Source: Luzula sylvatica (lineage: Eukaryota; Streptophyta; Magnoliopsida; Poales; Juncaceae). Taken from it: DNA of 64,000 bases. Below are positions 23,140-32,679 of this stretch, piece after piece. The position numbers and the translations under genes were made by a program. Positions within the stretch are counted from its first letter, which is position 1. Each line of letters starts with the position of its first letter. The notes beneath the pieces were generated by a model. It made no database searches and was not told the origin of the DNA. It was given only the letters and a program-made list of their open reading frames with translations. The DNA lies in assembly GCA_946800325.1 (NCBI GenBank), contig OX326957.1, forward strand, positions 54,617,798 to 54,681,797. The letters are read 5' to 3'.

Positions 23140-23840
23140 ATGGAAAATTAAAAAAAGAAAAAGAAAACCTAACTACCCTAATTTTTTTTCTGAAATTGTA
23201 GAAATCCCTATCTTTTTAGATATTTCAAAAAACACCCAAATCGAAGTTCCATTAAAAAAAAAACTCCTTATTGGAGTTAGAATTAACATTTGATGGTGTT
23301 CAAATATTTTTGAACAAAATGCCCCCTTCTATTTCATTTTTTATTTTTACTAAAGTATTTTTGTATTTCATATTTAATCTTCATAAATATTATTAAATTA
23401 TACTAATTAAAAAAAAAACTATGTTATATTTATAAAAATGTATTATTTTATTTATTTTATATATATTTTAATGAAAAACTAACATCAAATGTTTATGAAG
23501 GTTAAATATTTTAAAAATATTTTTATAATATTTTAACATCAAATGAAAAACTAACATCAAATGTTATATGAAAAGCTAACATCAAATCTTCATAAATATT
23601 TTTTTATAAATTTTAATTACTATATTTAAAAAAATATTTATGAAGATTTTCAAAATTAATACAAAAATACATAGAAATGTCCAAAAAAAAAAAATTAACA
23701 CCATCAAATGTTAACTTTAACTCCAATAGGGAGGTTTTTGGAAATGAAACTTTGGTTTGAGATTTTTTTTTTTTGAATATCCAAAAAGATAGAAGGTTTT
23801 TAAAATTCAGAAAAGATAGGGTTTTAATTGAAAATTTACC
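23140..23840. mobile_element. MITE-like inverted-repeat element upstream of gene 1
   Basis: The left arm (CTATCTTTTTAGATATTTC, then TTGGAGTTAGAATTAACATT and TGATGG) is mirrored by the right arm (CACCATCAAATGTTAACTTT, AACTCCAATAGGG, then ATATCCAAAAAGATAGAAGG). The AT-rich centre has repeated CTTCATAAATATT/ACATCAAATG motifs. A homologous element sits at 57080-57870 upstream of gene 3, so it was probably in place before the duplication. Confidence 0.6.
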
Positions 23841-23900
23841 TTTTTTATTTGCAAAAATTCAACTTCGATGGACCAGGGCAGGATGGGATCCTTCCTTTGG

Positions 23901-23937
23901 TTATATATAGGAAGAGAAGAGAGAACACTACTGTATT

Positions 23938-23986
<49 letters not shown>
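23901..23986 (+). promoter_or_regulatory. Core promoter and (GA)n leader of gene 1
   Basis: The TATA box TTATATATAG at 23901-23910 is 86 bp before the ATG. The block CCTTCCTTTGGTTATATATA is also present upstream of gene 3. A (GA)n tract of about 44 bp (23943-23986) abuts the start codon. Confidence 0.65.
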
Positions 23987-23991
<5 letters not shown>

Positions 23992-24238
23992 ATTAGCGAA
24001 GCAGCTTGGTTTTTTCTTAATGGTTCTAGGCACTTCCTTCATCATTCAAGAAGAAGACTCCTCTGTCAACGCGGAGTATGCCATCACTGCGTTTCTTGTG
24101 TTCATCGCCGGAGTTTGGTTGACGATGCTTTCGATCTTTCTTCACATGTTTCCAATGGAGGGTGTGCGTGTTTTTCCCGCAATAATGGAGATGTTACAGA
24201 TGTATATATTTGGCATCCGCATTGATCTACTCTTCTAG
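23987..24238 (+). CDS. Small two-segment membrane protein, copy 1 (83 aa)
   Basis: Single-exon gene. The ATG at 23987 is chosen because paralogues 2 and 3 start at the same residues (ME.AKQLGFF), although the frame stays open further upstream. There are two hydrophobic segments, about residues 7-21 (LGFFLMVLGTSFIIQ) and 32-52 (starting AITAFLVFIAGVW), separated by an acidic loop. A conserved HMFPMEG turn follows, then an amphipathic stretch ending GIRIDLLF at the C-terminus. It is probably a small integral membrane protein with a tight hairpin. The family is unknown to me and I assign no function. Its coding status is supported by three intact paralogues whose differences are mostly conservative (Ile/Val, Leu/Met), and by a shared TATA-containing promoter. 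Confidence 0.8.
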
Positions 24239-25142
24239 AATATAGCTTATATGCTCTGTTTCCGTTGATACAGTAATGTAATGTGTGTATGTGTGTGTGT
24301 TCGTATTGTATCTAAGAAGATCGTTATTTCCGAAAAGTTACAAGTTATTGTCATGTAATAATTTTTCTTTTTCCTTTTTTCTTGGTACGGGAAAGCCTCT
24401 CCGAGTCTTCTTCATTTACTCTTTTTTTTATTTTATTTGAAGTCTACATATCATATTTCGTCGAATTATCAGTAATTACCGATTCACAAGTGATAAGTTT
24501 CTACTTAACAAATGAAGAAAGAACAAAATATTGCATTATCAATTTATCAAACTATATAATCATCTCATCCGTTTTTTACAATGAGAATGTCACAATTCAA
24601 TATTTCACCTGCTTTTAGAAAATATTATTCTGCTGAAAATCAAATTAGACCAATTCAATTTTATATTGTGACAAGAATCTTCCACCTGCATTCTTTCTCT
24701 TTCTCTTATATTACATTAATGTTGTATTATTCTAATTATTTTAATATTCTAATGTTATATTAAGACGTATAATATAATTACTAAATGATTGTTAATATAA
24801 TAGTATTATTATATTATAGTACTTGTATTATTATAATGAAATAATGAAATAATTGATATAATATTATAGGATGATTCTATGGTACAATCTTTTGTAAAAA
24901 TGACAATTTGGGTATTAAAAAAATTAATATGTTCTTAGTGTTTATTTTCTCCATTTCATGATTATTTGGTTTGTCCATTTTAATAAAGTTTCCGGTTTTT
25001 CTACCCTAATTAATGGTAAGGTTATGATTTGTATTTTAAATTTTTGTTGGGCCTGAATGAAAAAATGATTGAAAGCAACAACAAAAAAATAAAATAAAAG
25101 AGTTGCGCTAACTCTCTCTCCTGCACTCACTTCTCAATTAAA
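24239..25142. other. 3' flank of gene 1, no further gene
   Basis: Contains TG-rich 3' UTR-like sequence (24280-24300) and the block shared with genes 2 and 3. From about 24760 it is AT-rich spacer. Confidence 0.5.
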
Positions 25143-25170
25143 CTAGGAAATTACCCGCGCTTCGCGGCGG
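25143..25170 (-). mobile_element. Helitron-type 3' end (hairpin + CTAG)
   Basis: On the minus strand a GC hairpin (CCGCGAAGCGCGG) is followed by a short spacer (GTAATTTC) and CTAG, then T. Helitron 3' ends have a short hairpin followed by CTRR and insert between A and T. The matching 5' TC end was not defined. Confidence 0.55.
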
Positions 25171-25782
25171 ATTTATTTATTTTATTTTATCATAATTTAT
25201 TCATAATTATGAATTATCATTCGTTATCAAATAATTAAAAAATATTGTGTTGAGTGTTTGAATTTACATATATTATTTTGCTTAATTAAGTTTTATGATA
25301 ACAAAATTCATTATACTATTTTGGAATATGATATAATGCGAAAAAATTATTTTGTATTTTAATAAAACATACAAAAAAATTAAATGATAATATAAAGTAA
25401 TAAAAAAAACATACATCGACATACATAAATAATAAAATGTTACTATAAGATCATGAAATAACATCTAAATATAATTGTATTTTATTAATGCGCGAGTTTT
25501 ATTATGGAGGTTGATGACATCAAATATATTTGCGAATATCTCCTGATTATATTAATCGATTTTAAAAGCACCTGAACAAATGCTATTTATACAAATTATA
25601 TGAGAAAATAATATCCGTGATAGACTAATTTCATGAACCTTATGCATCTATTGACATCATGATATTTGCAAATATGTCATGATTAGATTAATTTAGCTCA
25701 AACGCACGTGCGTTAATTCGCACACGCGATAATTTTATTTAAATAATTATATAAAAAACAAGTAAAATAAATAAATATGTTG

Positions 25783-25812
25783 TCCCGCGCAATTGCGCGG
25801 GGATAAAGCTAG
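25783..25812 (+). mobile_element. Helitron-type 3' end (hairpin + CTAG), plus strand
   Basis: The hairpin CCCGCGCAATTGCGCGGGG is followed by ATAAAG, CTAG and T. It faces away from the similar end at 25143, so the two bound a 670-bp AT-rich segment with outward-pointing 3' ends. Confidence 0.55.
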
Positions 25813-26452
25813 TTCATTTTAAAGTTATGTAGATCATAAATTTTTTTTGATAGTTGTATAGTTTTTTTAGTTTGAAATTGTTTTTGAAATCTCATATATT
25901 ATAAATGATATAATATTATTAGGTGTTCTTCTAAAAATATCATTGTACGATAATAAGTTATGATCATATATTATTCACACGCATATAATTGTATCTAACT
26001 CTAAAGTTGGATGATCAAAAAAGAATTATATGTAATTTTAAGTATTGAAATAAACACATCTAAGATGGAAATACAATTATATCAAAAAAAATATAATGTT
26101 TTATAATAAAAACGTACAAAATCATTGATTTATTGGAAGTGAAAAATATCACATGTAATTAATAAATATGTACATGAAGTTTTTTAAACAACATAAATGT
26201 ATAATTTTTTTAGTTTGAAGTTGTTTTTGAAATTTCTTCTATTATAAATTCTTTTATATTATAAATGATAATTTTCAAATAAATAATATAAAATCATTAT
26301 TTAGTGTTTTCATAAACTATCAATAATATAGTATTTTATTCATGTATTATACACATATTTTGTTCACATCATATAAAAATATATAAGTCTTAAGTACCAT
26401 GAAATAATAATAAAGAATGTTAATACTATAATTTAGCTTACATATAGTACAC
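25813..26452. other. AT-rich intergenic, no gene seen
   Basis: A TTTTTTTAGTTTGAA(A/G)TTGTTTTTGAAAT-like segment occurs twice (about 25861-25890 and 26207-26240), suggesting an old duplication. Nothing else found. Confidence 0.4.
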
Positions 26453-27212
26453 TGTTGGGTATTGACATCGCTACCGAGCTTTGCGCAGCGAATTGAAAAG
26501 CCCGGTCCGACCCGATCCCGAGGACCACGTCATCGATTTCACGATACGAATCATAATCCTACATGTAACTACTAATATATAACTATTATATATATAGTGT
26601 CATACCACGTGAAATTGATCACGGAGAAGGGTTGACACGCGCTTGTAGTTGCTCTTCTCGCTCCGTTCTTCGACAACAAGTGCGTCACACGCCCGCACGA
26701 TTCGACACCGGCGATGGAGCTTCGCCTTGTCGTATACAACCGGAATCGTTCCGGTTAAGCTCCGACCTTGCCTGTTCTTGCTCTTCTTGGATCACAATGA
26801 AAAATCTCAACTGCGATCTCTCTACCCGTATCCACCTCGAGTTATCGGATTTCCGATTACACGTGAATCCTCCTAGTGTACTCACGCGTAAACTTGCTTG
26901 AATATGAATTTAAGAACTTTTTTCCAAATTCTCTCTATTCTCTAATTTTTCTTGAGGAAGAAGATAAAGAATTATCACCAAAATTCTATCTTTTATCTCT
27001 CTTCCAGATCTGAGAATTAATACCATTAATCTCAGATCATACCATTAATTACATGACAATTAATTTGAGATAAAAACTGCCAACACAGAATTCAGAACAT
27101 AGTCCGTTCGAACACACCTTACGGTTCGTTCGAACGAACTAGCCACTGTTAATGTAGTCCAGTTTTACATATATGCGTTCGAACGAACTAGCCATTGTTA
27201 ATCCTGTTAATT
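26453..27212 (-). repeat. Truncated LTR E, same family as LTR C
   Basis: Positions 26453-27190 match the reverse complement of 29377-28640 (LTR C) closely. The end at 26453 (TGTTGGGTATTGACATCG) is the 3' terminus on the minus strand. The other end is lost, since the TGAAGG start is not found. Short frames inside it are not genes. Confidence 0.75.
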
Positions 27213-27339
27213 GGAGAGATCACGTGTCACATCTAATTTATGGAAGAAATTTTATAAATCAACCTAAAGTACACCTCAATTGACATGATGAGGTGAGCAT
27301 GATTCAATCAAGGATAACGGGGGGAATTGAGGGGGAATA

Positions 27340-27590
27340 GTAAAATTTCCCATGTGAAATCGCCTAGGTGCTTCATTCCATTGGTTGATATGTAAGTTTC
27401 GTAAGCCAAAAAATGGACTTGACGGAGTTCCGTTTAAAGAGTGAAAAAAAGTTAGGACTTAATCAAGTACAATGTATTTTACACATCAGCCCTTACTTTA
27501 TTTCTTTAAAACATTGTTATTAATTAATTTAAATCAAATATATGTCCAATATTTCATATAAGCCCCTATTTATTTAATTTTAAATGTGTT
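27340..27590. repeat. Inverted-repeat arm, left (pairs with 30890-31100)
   Basis: Blocks such as CTTCATTCCATTGGTTG, GACGGAGTTCCGTTTAAAGA and TATAAGCCCCTATTT match the reverse complement of 30890-31090 (CAACCAATGGAATGAAG, CTTCCGTCAAG, AAATAGGGGCTTGTATG). The arms bracket the solo LTR D insertion, so D landed inside an older inverted-repeat element or an inverted duplication. Confidence 0.55.
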
Positions 27591-28467
27591 ATTTTCTCAA
27601 ATACTTTCGGATATTTGTGGAATATTTTATTTCAAAATAATATCAATTCAGATATTTTTGGATACTTGTAGAATACTTATAATGTTGTTTAATTACGACA
27701 TAGAGTGGGGGTGAATAGGTAATCATAAGGTCCACTTTTCGGTTATGGTATACAATTTTGGTTTAAATGTGAAAGCGTAAATAATTGAAAATAAAGAGAA
27801 CGATACCAAAAACAAATAACGCATGATATTTGTTTACGGAGTTCGGTAGGTGGTTGTTTTGTAGGTTTAACTCACCGACTATTTGCTCAATCGACTGATT
27901 CGATTGATTACAAGTAACTACTTCTCCGGGGATGTCTTGCGTTTTTTCAGGTTTCGATTGAATTTCCGTATCAACTCTTACAAGCTTTTGCCTAGATCGA
28001 TTTACACGATTCTATCGATCTATGGCATGTTTTACAAATAGTAACTAGCCTATTACAAATCTCTACTAAAGAACTATTCGTGATCGGTCACGCAAGTTGG
28101 AAATCATTGAGTTGAAGAAAAGGAAGTAGATCTAAGATCTAAGAGTGTGAAGATTTATCAAGCTCTTGATCAAGGCTAGGTTTTCTCTCTTTAAAATCGG
28201 AAAATAATTTTGCTTAATTTGATGGAAAGAGAACCTCAAAGGTCTCCTATTTATAGAACATATAATTTCCCTTTGAGAAAACAATTTTATGTACATGTTC
28301 GTTCGAACGGACATTAATGGTTCGTTCGAACGGACTGTAAGTTAAACTAGCCGTTGTGTGGTAAATCTTTGAAACATCATTGGTTTGTTCGAACACACAC
28401 TCAAGGTTCGTTCGAACGGACCTTCTTCTTTGATAGAAGAATATTTGTTACATATTTTTGTTCGAAC

Positions 28468-29377
28468 TGAAGGAAATACAGTTTTGGATTAACTAGAAGC
28501 ACGTACAAATAAGGATGATGCAATGGTTGAGTTCATAATGAGATTGTGTAAACTCAGGAACCAAGAGATGGTTTGTTCGAACAGACCAAGATGGTTTGTT
28601 TGAACGCACAATGATACGTTCGAACGAATGAGTTATTCAGTTCGAACGCGTTTATGTAGAACTAGAACACATTAACAGTGGTTAGTTCGTTCGAACGAAG
28701 CATAAGGTGCGTTCGAACGGACTATGTTCCGAATTCCGTGTTGGCAGTTTTTATCTCCAAATTAATTGTCCTGTAATTAATAGTATGATCTAAGATTAAT
28801 GGTATTAATTCTCATATCTGAAAGAGATATAATACACATAATTTCGGTGAATTTGGATGATCTTCTTCCTCAAGAAAAACCATTAGAGACAAAGAGAGAA
28901 TTTGGAGAAAAGTTCTCAAAATTCAGATTCAAGCAAGTTTACGCGTGAATACACTAGGAGGATTCACGTGTAACCGGAAGGCGATAACTCGAGGTGGATA
29001 CGGGTAGAGAGATCTCAGTTGAAAATTTTCATTGTGATCCAAGGAAAGCAAGGACGGGCAAGGTCGGAGCTTAACGGGAACAATTCCGGTTATATACGAC
29101 TAGGCGAAGCTTCATCAATGGTGTCGAATCGTGCGGGCGTGGGACGCACGTGTTGCCGAAGAACGGGAACGAGAATAGCAACTACAAGCGCTTGTCAACC
29201 CTTCTCCGTGATCAATTTCACGTGGTATGACACTATATATATAATAGTTATATATAGTGGTTGCATCTAGGATCATGATTCGTATCGTGAAATCGACGGC
29301 CTGATCCTTGGAATCGGATCGGACCGGGCCCTCACAATTCGTTGTACGGGGCTCGGTAGCGACGCCGATACCCATCA
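28468..29377 (+). mobile_element. Solo LTR C (910 bp) with target duplication CGAAC
   Basis: It starts TGAAGGAAATACAG, like the LTRs of A and B, and ends GATACCCATCA. CGAAC flanks it at 28463-28467 and 29378-29382. It shares several blocks with the LTR of B in the same order (CAAGCAAGTT, GGTGGATACG.GTAGAG, GGTATGA, CGGACCGGGCC), so it is a diverged member of that family. It lies wholly inside LTR D. Confidence 0.85.
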
Positions 29378-29539
29378 CGAACAGGCTAGGGGGTTCGTTA
29401 TGAACCAAGCTTGATAGCTCGTTCGAACGAACTTTATGTCCGTTATGTTCGTTCAAACGGACCATCTCCTATGACATAAGAATAAAATGACACATGTCTT
29501 TGTTGGAACAGACTGAGGGGTTCGTTCTGAGGGGTTCGT

Positions 29540-29860
29540 TCTGACTATGCATGAAGGTTCGTTCGAACGTACTGGTCAGTTCGTTCGAACGAACTTCTAT
29601 GTTTATTTATAGTGAAATAACATAACTTTTACGAACGAAGGTTCGTTCGAACACACCGGTGTGTTCGTTCGAACGAACTGCTATGTTTTTATTTATAGTG
29701 AAATAGCATAGCTTTTACGGATGGAAGTTCGTTCGAACGCACATGTGTGCTTGTTCGAACGAACTGCTATATTTATTTATAGTGAAATAACATAGCTTTT
29801 ACAAACGAAGGTTCGTTCGAACGCACGGGTGTGTTCGTTCGAACGAACCATGTTCTAGTT
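29540..29860 (+). repeat. ~85-bp tandem repeat within LTR D
   Basis: About three copies, each with the two palindromic motifs GTTCGTTCGAACG... followed by TTTATTTATAGTGAAATA and CATAGCTTTTACG. Copy anchors (TTTATTTATAG) lie at about 29602, 29688 and 29773. Confidence 0.8.
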
Positions 29861-30242
29861 CTGAATTTTCGCCATTTTGACTCTTTTGCTATGTTTCAAA
29901 AATTTATTTGATCTTGATAATTCATAGATGAGTCTAGGGATACCTATAGCTTATATTTGGTGGTTGTTAGATATCCCCGACTTGCGGAAGCCTTCGGCGT
30001 CTGATGTCTTCACTTGATCGTCCATTTTTGTTTTCGTCTTCTTCAATGTCTTGACTTTTTCGTTATCTTGATGGTCTTTATCTTTTGTTGTATGTGTGTC
30101 TTCTTCCTTTTGTGCGTTTCGCCGTATTTTGATCCTTTTTTGTGGATTGTACCTATTTCTACAATTTGCACTCACACATGATGATTAGTATCGACGTTGT
30201 TTTGAGATAATCAAACCGTAGAAAATTTGAGTCAACATATAA

Positions 30243-30748
30243 CACATCAATAGATGTACTTGAAAAATTAAAATATATAATTTAAATTGAAATAAGTGAG
30301 TAATACATATAAATAAACAAATATAATAAACATTTACTTAATATGAAGTTATTTACGTAATAACAAAATTTTAATATATTTTATCTAAAACATATAACAT
30401 ATAAAAATATAAATTATAAATTATAATTAATAAAATAACAAAATATTATATATAATAGACATATTGTGTCCTATGATTTGAAAATTGTCGTATCCACGTA
30501 CACGTATCCTGTCAAATACGGTATCCGTATCTGTAGATGATACATATAAACAAAATCAAATATTCATGTACTTAAAAATAAAATAACACATTTAAAATTG
30601 AATAAAGATGATGATACATATAAGTAAAATAAAAGATGAGTATAATTAAAAATAAAATAACGCTTTAAAATTCGTTTAAAAATGACAATACATATAAGTA
30701 AATAAAATATGTAATAATATATACTTAAAAAGATGGCACATTTAAAAT

Positions 30749-30812
<64 letters not shown>

Positions 30813-31172
30813 CTTATATATATCATTATTTTTACAATTAAATTTCAAAATAAATATATATTTGATTTAAATTATTTGATAACAATATTTAAAATAATAC
30901 AAAATAGGGGCTTGTATGAAAAATATATCATACTTTGACAAGTCCTAGCTTTTTCTCCAATCATTAAACAAAGCTTCCGTCAAGTTTAAAAAGGGATTGG
31001 CAGTTGGCACCAAAGGGCAAACACGTACTCACTCACATGAGCAACCAATGGAATGAAGCCATCAAAGGCGTGAGGCTTTGCGGGGCAACGGTGAATGAAA
31101 ACCCACTCGTTATAAAGAGGGCCTACGATAGAATCTCTCTATTATCTATAATTGTTCAAAAAGGAATTGTCA
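30243..31172. other. Spacer with microsatellite and right inverted-repeat arm
   Basis: A (TA)n(TG)n microsatellite lies at about 30750-30809. A fragment with TATCC/CGTATCC motifs (30485-30535) resembles the hAT at 52329. Positions 30890-31100 are the right arm of the inverted repeat described at 27340. No gene. Confidence 0.5.
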
Positions 31173-31180
31173 ATTGGACC

Positions 31181-31812
31181 TAGGGGTGTCAACGGTTCGG
31201 ATCCGGTTCGGATAGTGGTCATACCAGATCCATATCCATATTTTTTTCGGATACGGATACGGATACGGAATTATCCGGATCCGGATACGGTTCGGATAAT
31301 AAACGGATACGGATACGGTTCGGATATTGTCGGATACGGATACGGATACGGTTTTTTTTCGGATATTAAAACGGATACTATGTTATCATAATATAACTTA
31401 CTTTTTAGCTATACATATATATAATTTGTGACATGAACGATATATATGATTATATTTAAACGTAATTTTACTATTGTGATTTTAAATCACCCACAAATCA
31501 TTAATTTGTATATGATTTTTCAACAAATATCAAATATAATACATAAAAATAATATATAATATACGTATCCGGATCCGGTTCCGGATACTCGAATCCGGTT
31601 CCGAGTATCCGGATCCTAAAAATATCCGGGTCCGGAACACGGATCCGGTCCCCGCACCAAAATCGAATATCGAATCTGGTTTCGGATCCTAAAATTAGCA
31701 ACCAGATCCATATCCGGATCCACTCGGATCCGGATATTTTTTTCGAATCCGGATATTTCTTCGGATACGGTTCGGGTCGGTTCGGGCAATATCCACACCA
31801 TTGACATCCCTA
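31181..31812. mobile_element. Non-autonomous hAT element (632 bp), TSD ATTGGACC
   Basis: The left tip TAGGGGTGTCAA and right tip TTGACATCCCTA are inverted. The 8-bp target duplication ATTGGACC is perfect (31173-31180 and 31813-31820). Subterminal regions are rich in CGGATAC/CGGATCC and GGTTCGG repeats. No coding sequence. Confidence 0.92.
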
Positions 31813-31820
31813 ATTGGACC

Positions 31821-32345
31821 CCTTCCGCAAAAATACCAAACTTTGTCAAATGGAACAGGAAGATGTGAGGAAAGCAAAGAAGATACTATAAAAACTTTGA
31901 GGCCTTCTACATGCCCCTCTATTTCTCCCACATTTTCATGATACACATCCCAATACAATTAATTTCTAATTACTTCTCTCTCAATTAACGATTAATCCAT
32001 ATTTATTAACAATTGAATATTTCGAATTAATCTTTAATCCATAGAGATCTTAATTACGTATTAAAATTTTAATAATTATGAATTAAAAGTTAATTAATTT
32101 TGTTAACGATGAATTAATTGGGATAACGAGAATGTGGGTGAAATGTGAGAGAAGTTGGTGGGGGAAGAGTATAATATTCCAAAAACTTTTCCATTTCTTA
32201 CTGAATGAATAATAAGTTAACACCGTACACATACCATACTTATATTCATTACTAACCATATAAACAATAAACAATTGACACCTCAATATCCTTATTGTGA
32301 CTTAAGACAAAATAGAAGAGTAATAGCCGAGTTGTATGAACTCCC
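31821..32345. other. Intergenic flank, no gene seen
   Basis: AT-rich. Includes purine-rich TGTGAGAGAAGTTGGTGGG near 32144. It ends with the CTCCC target site of element F. Confidence 0.4.
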
Positions 32346-32666
32346 TGTTAGATAATATGGCTATATTTCTATGGAGAAGAGGAGGAAGAAAAAAAGATTT
32401 ACTCTTAATACTAGTTATGTTTCTCTTTCTCTTTTCTTATCTCTTACAAACAGAATGGGTCCCTATTTATAGGCTAAGTGGTTCATGTATATATGAATCA
32501 CATTAACTCCTACCCATTAACTCTCACTAATTCCCAAGTACATGATCCATAATTCTAGGTAATGGATACATGTATTACAACTCCCAATGGTCACATGACC
32601 TTTCACACCCATATAATTAATTACCAAAATATCTTAACTAATTAAATTAAGTTTAAATATTCAACA
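32346..32666 (-). repeat. 3' LTR of element F
   Basis: 321 bp, TG...CA ends on the coding strand. It differs from the 5' LTR at about three positions (for example GGGTCCC against GGATCCC near 32457). Confidence 0.93.
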
Positions 32667-32679
32667 CTCCCTGTTAAAC

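Larger units (their letters stand above)
22790..24760 (+). repeat. Segmental duplication unit 1 (gene 1 with flanks)
   Basis: Upstream (TATTTATTTGGTCTTCGATT..., CATTGGCCATAAAACCAACT...) and downstream (GGTGATGAG/GTGATAAGTTTCTA..., ATTTCACCTGCTTTTAGAA) blocks match 56770-59230 around gene 3. Inside, a segment of roughly 120 bp containing CTCCTCTGAATA and TTTTCACGAAGACGG is tandemly duplicated at about 22870-23110 in this unit only. Confidence 0.8.
27683..30237 (+). mobile_element. Solo LTR D with target duplication TATAA, interrupted by LTR C
   Basis: It starts TGTTGTTTAATT and ends GAGTCAACA, with TATAA at 27678-27682 and again at 30238-30242. Early motifs (GTGGGGGTGAATAGGT, TTTACGGAGTTCGG) resemble the LTR starts of large plant copia (Sirevirus-like) elements. 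Without LTR C and its duplicated target it is about 1640 bp. No internal region or second LTR is present, so it is a solo LTR. It is packed with CGTTCGAACG palindromes. Confidence 0.8.

Noticed and set aside
23828..23986. N-terminal extension of gene 1
   Set aside because: The extension translates the (GA)n tract and promoter; paralogues start at the internal Met.
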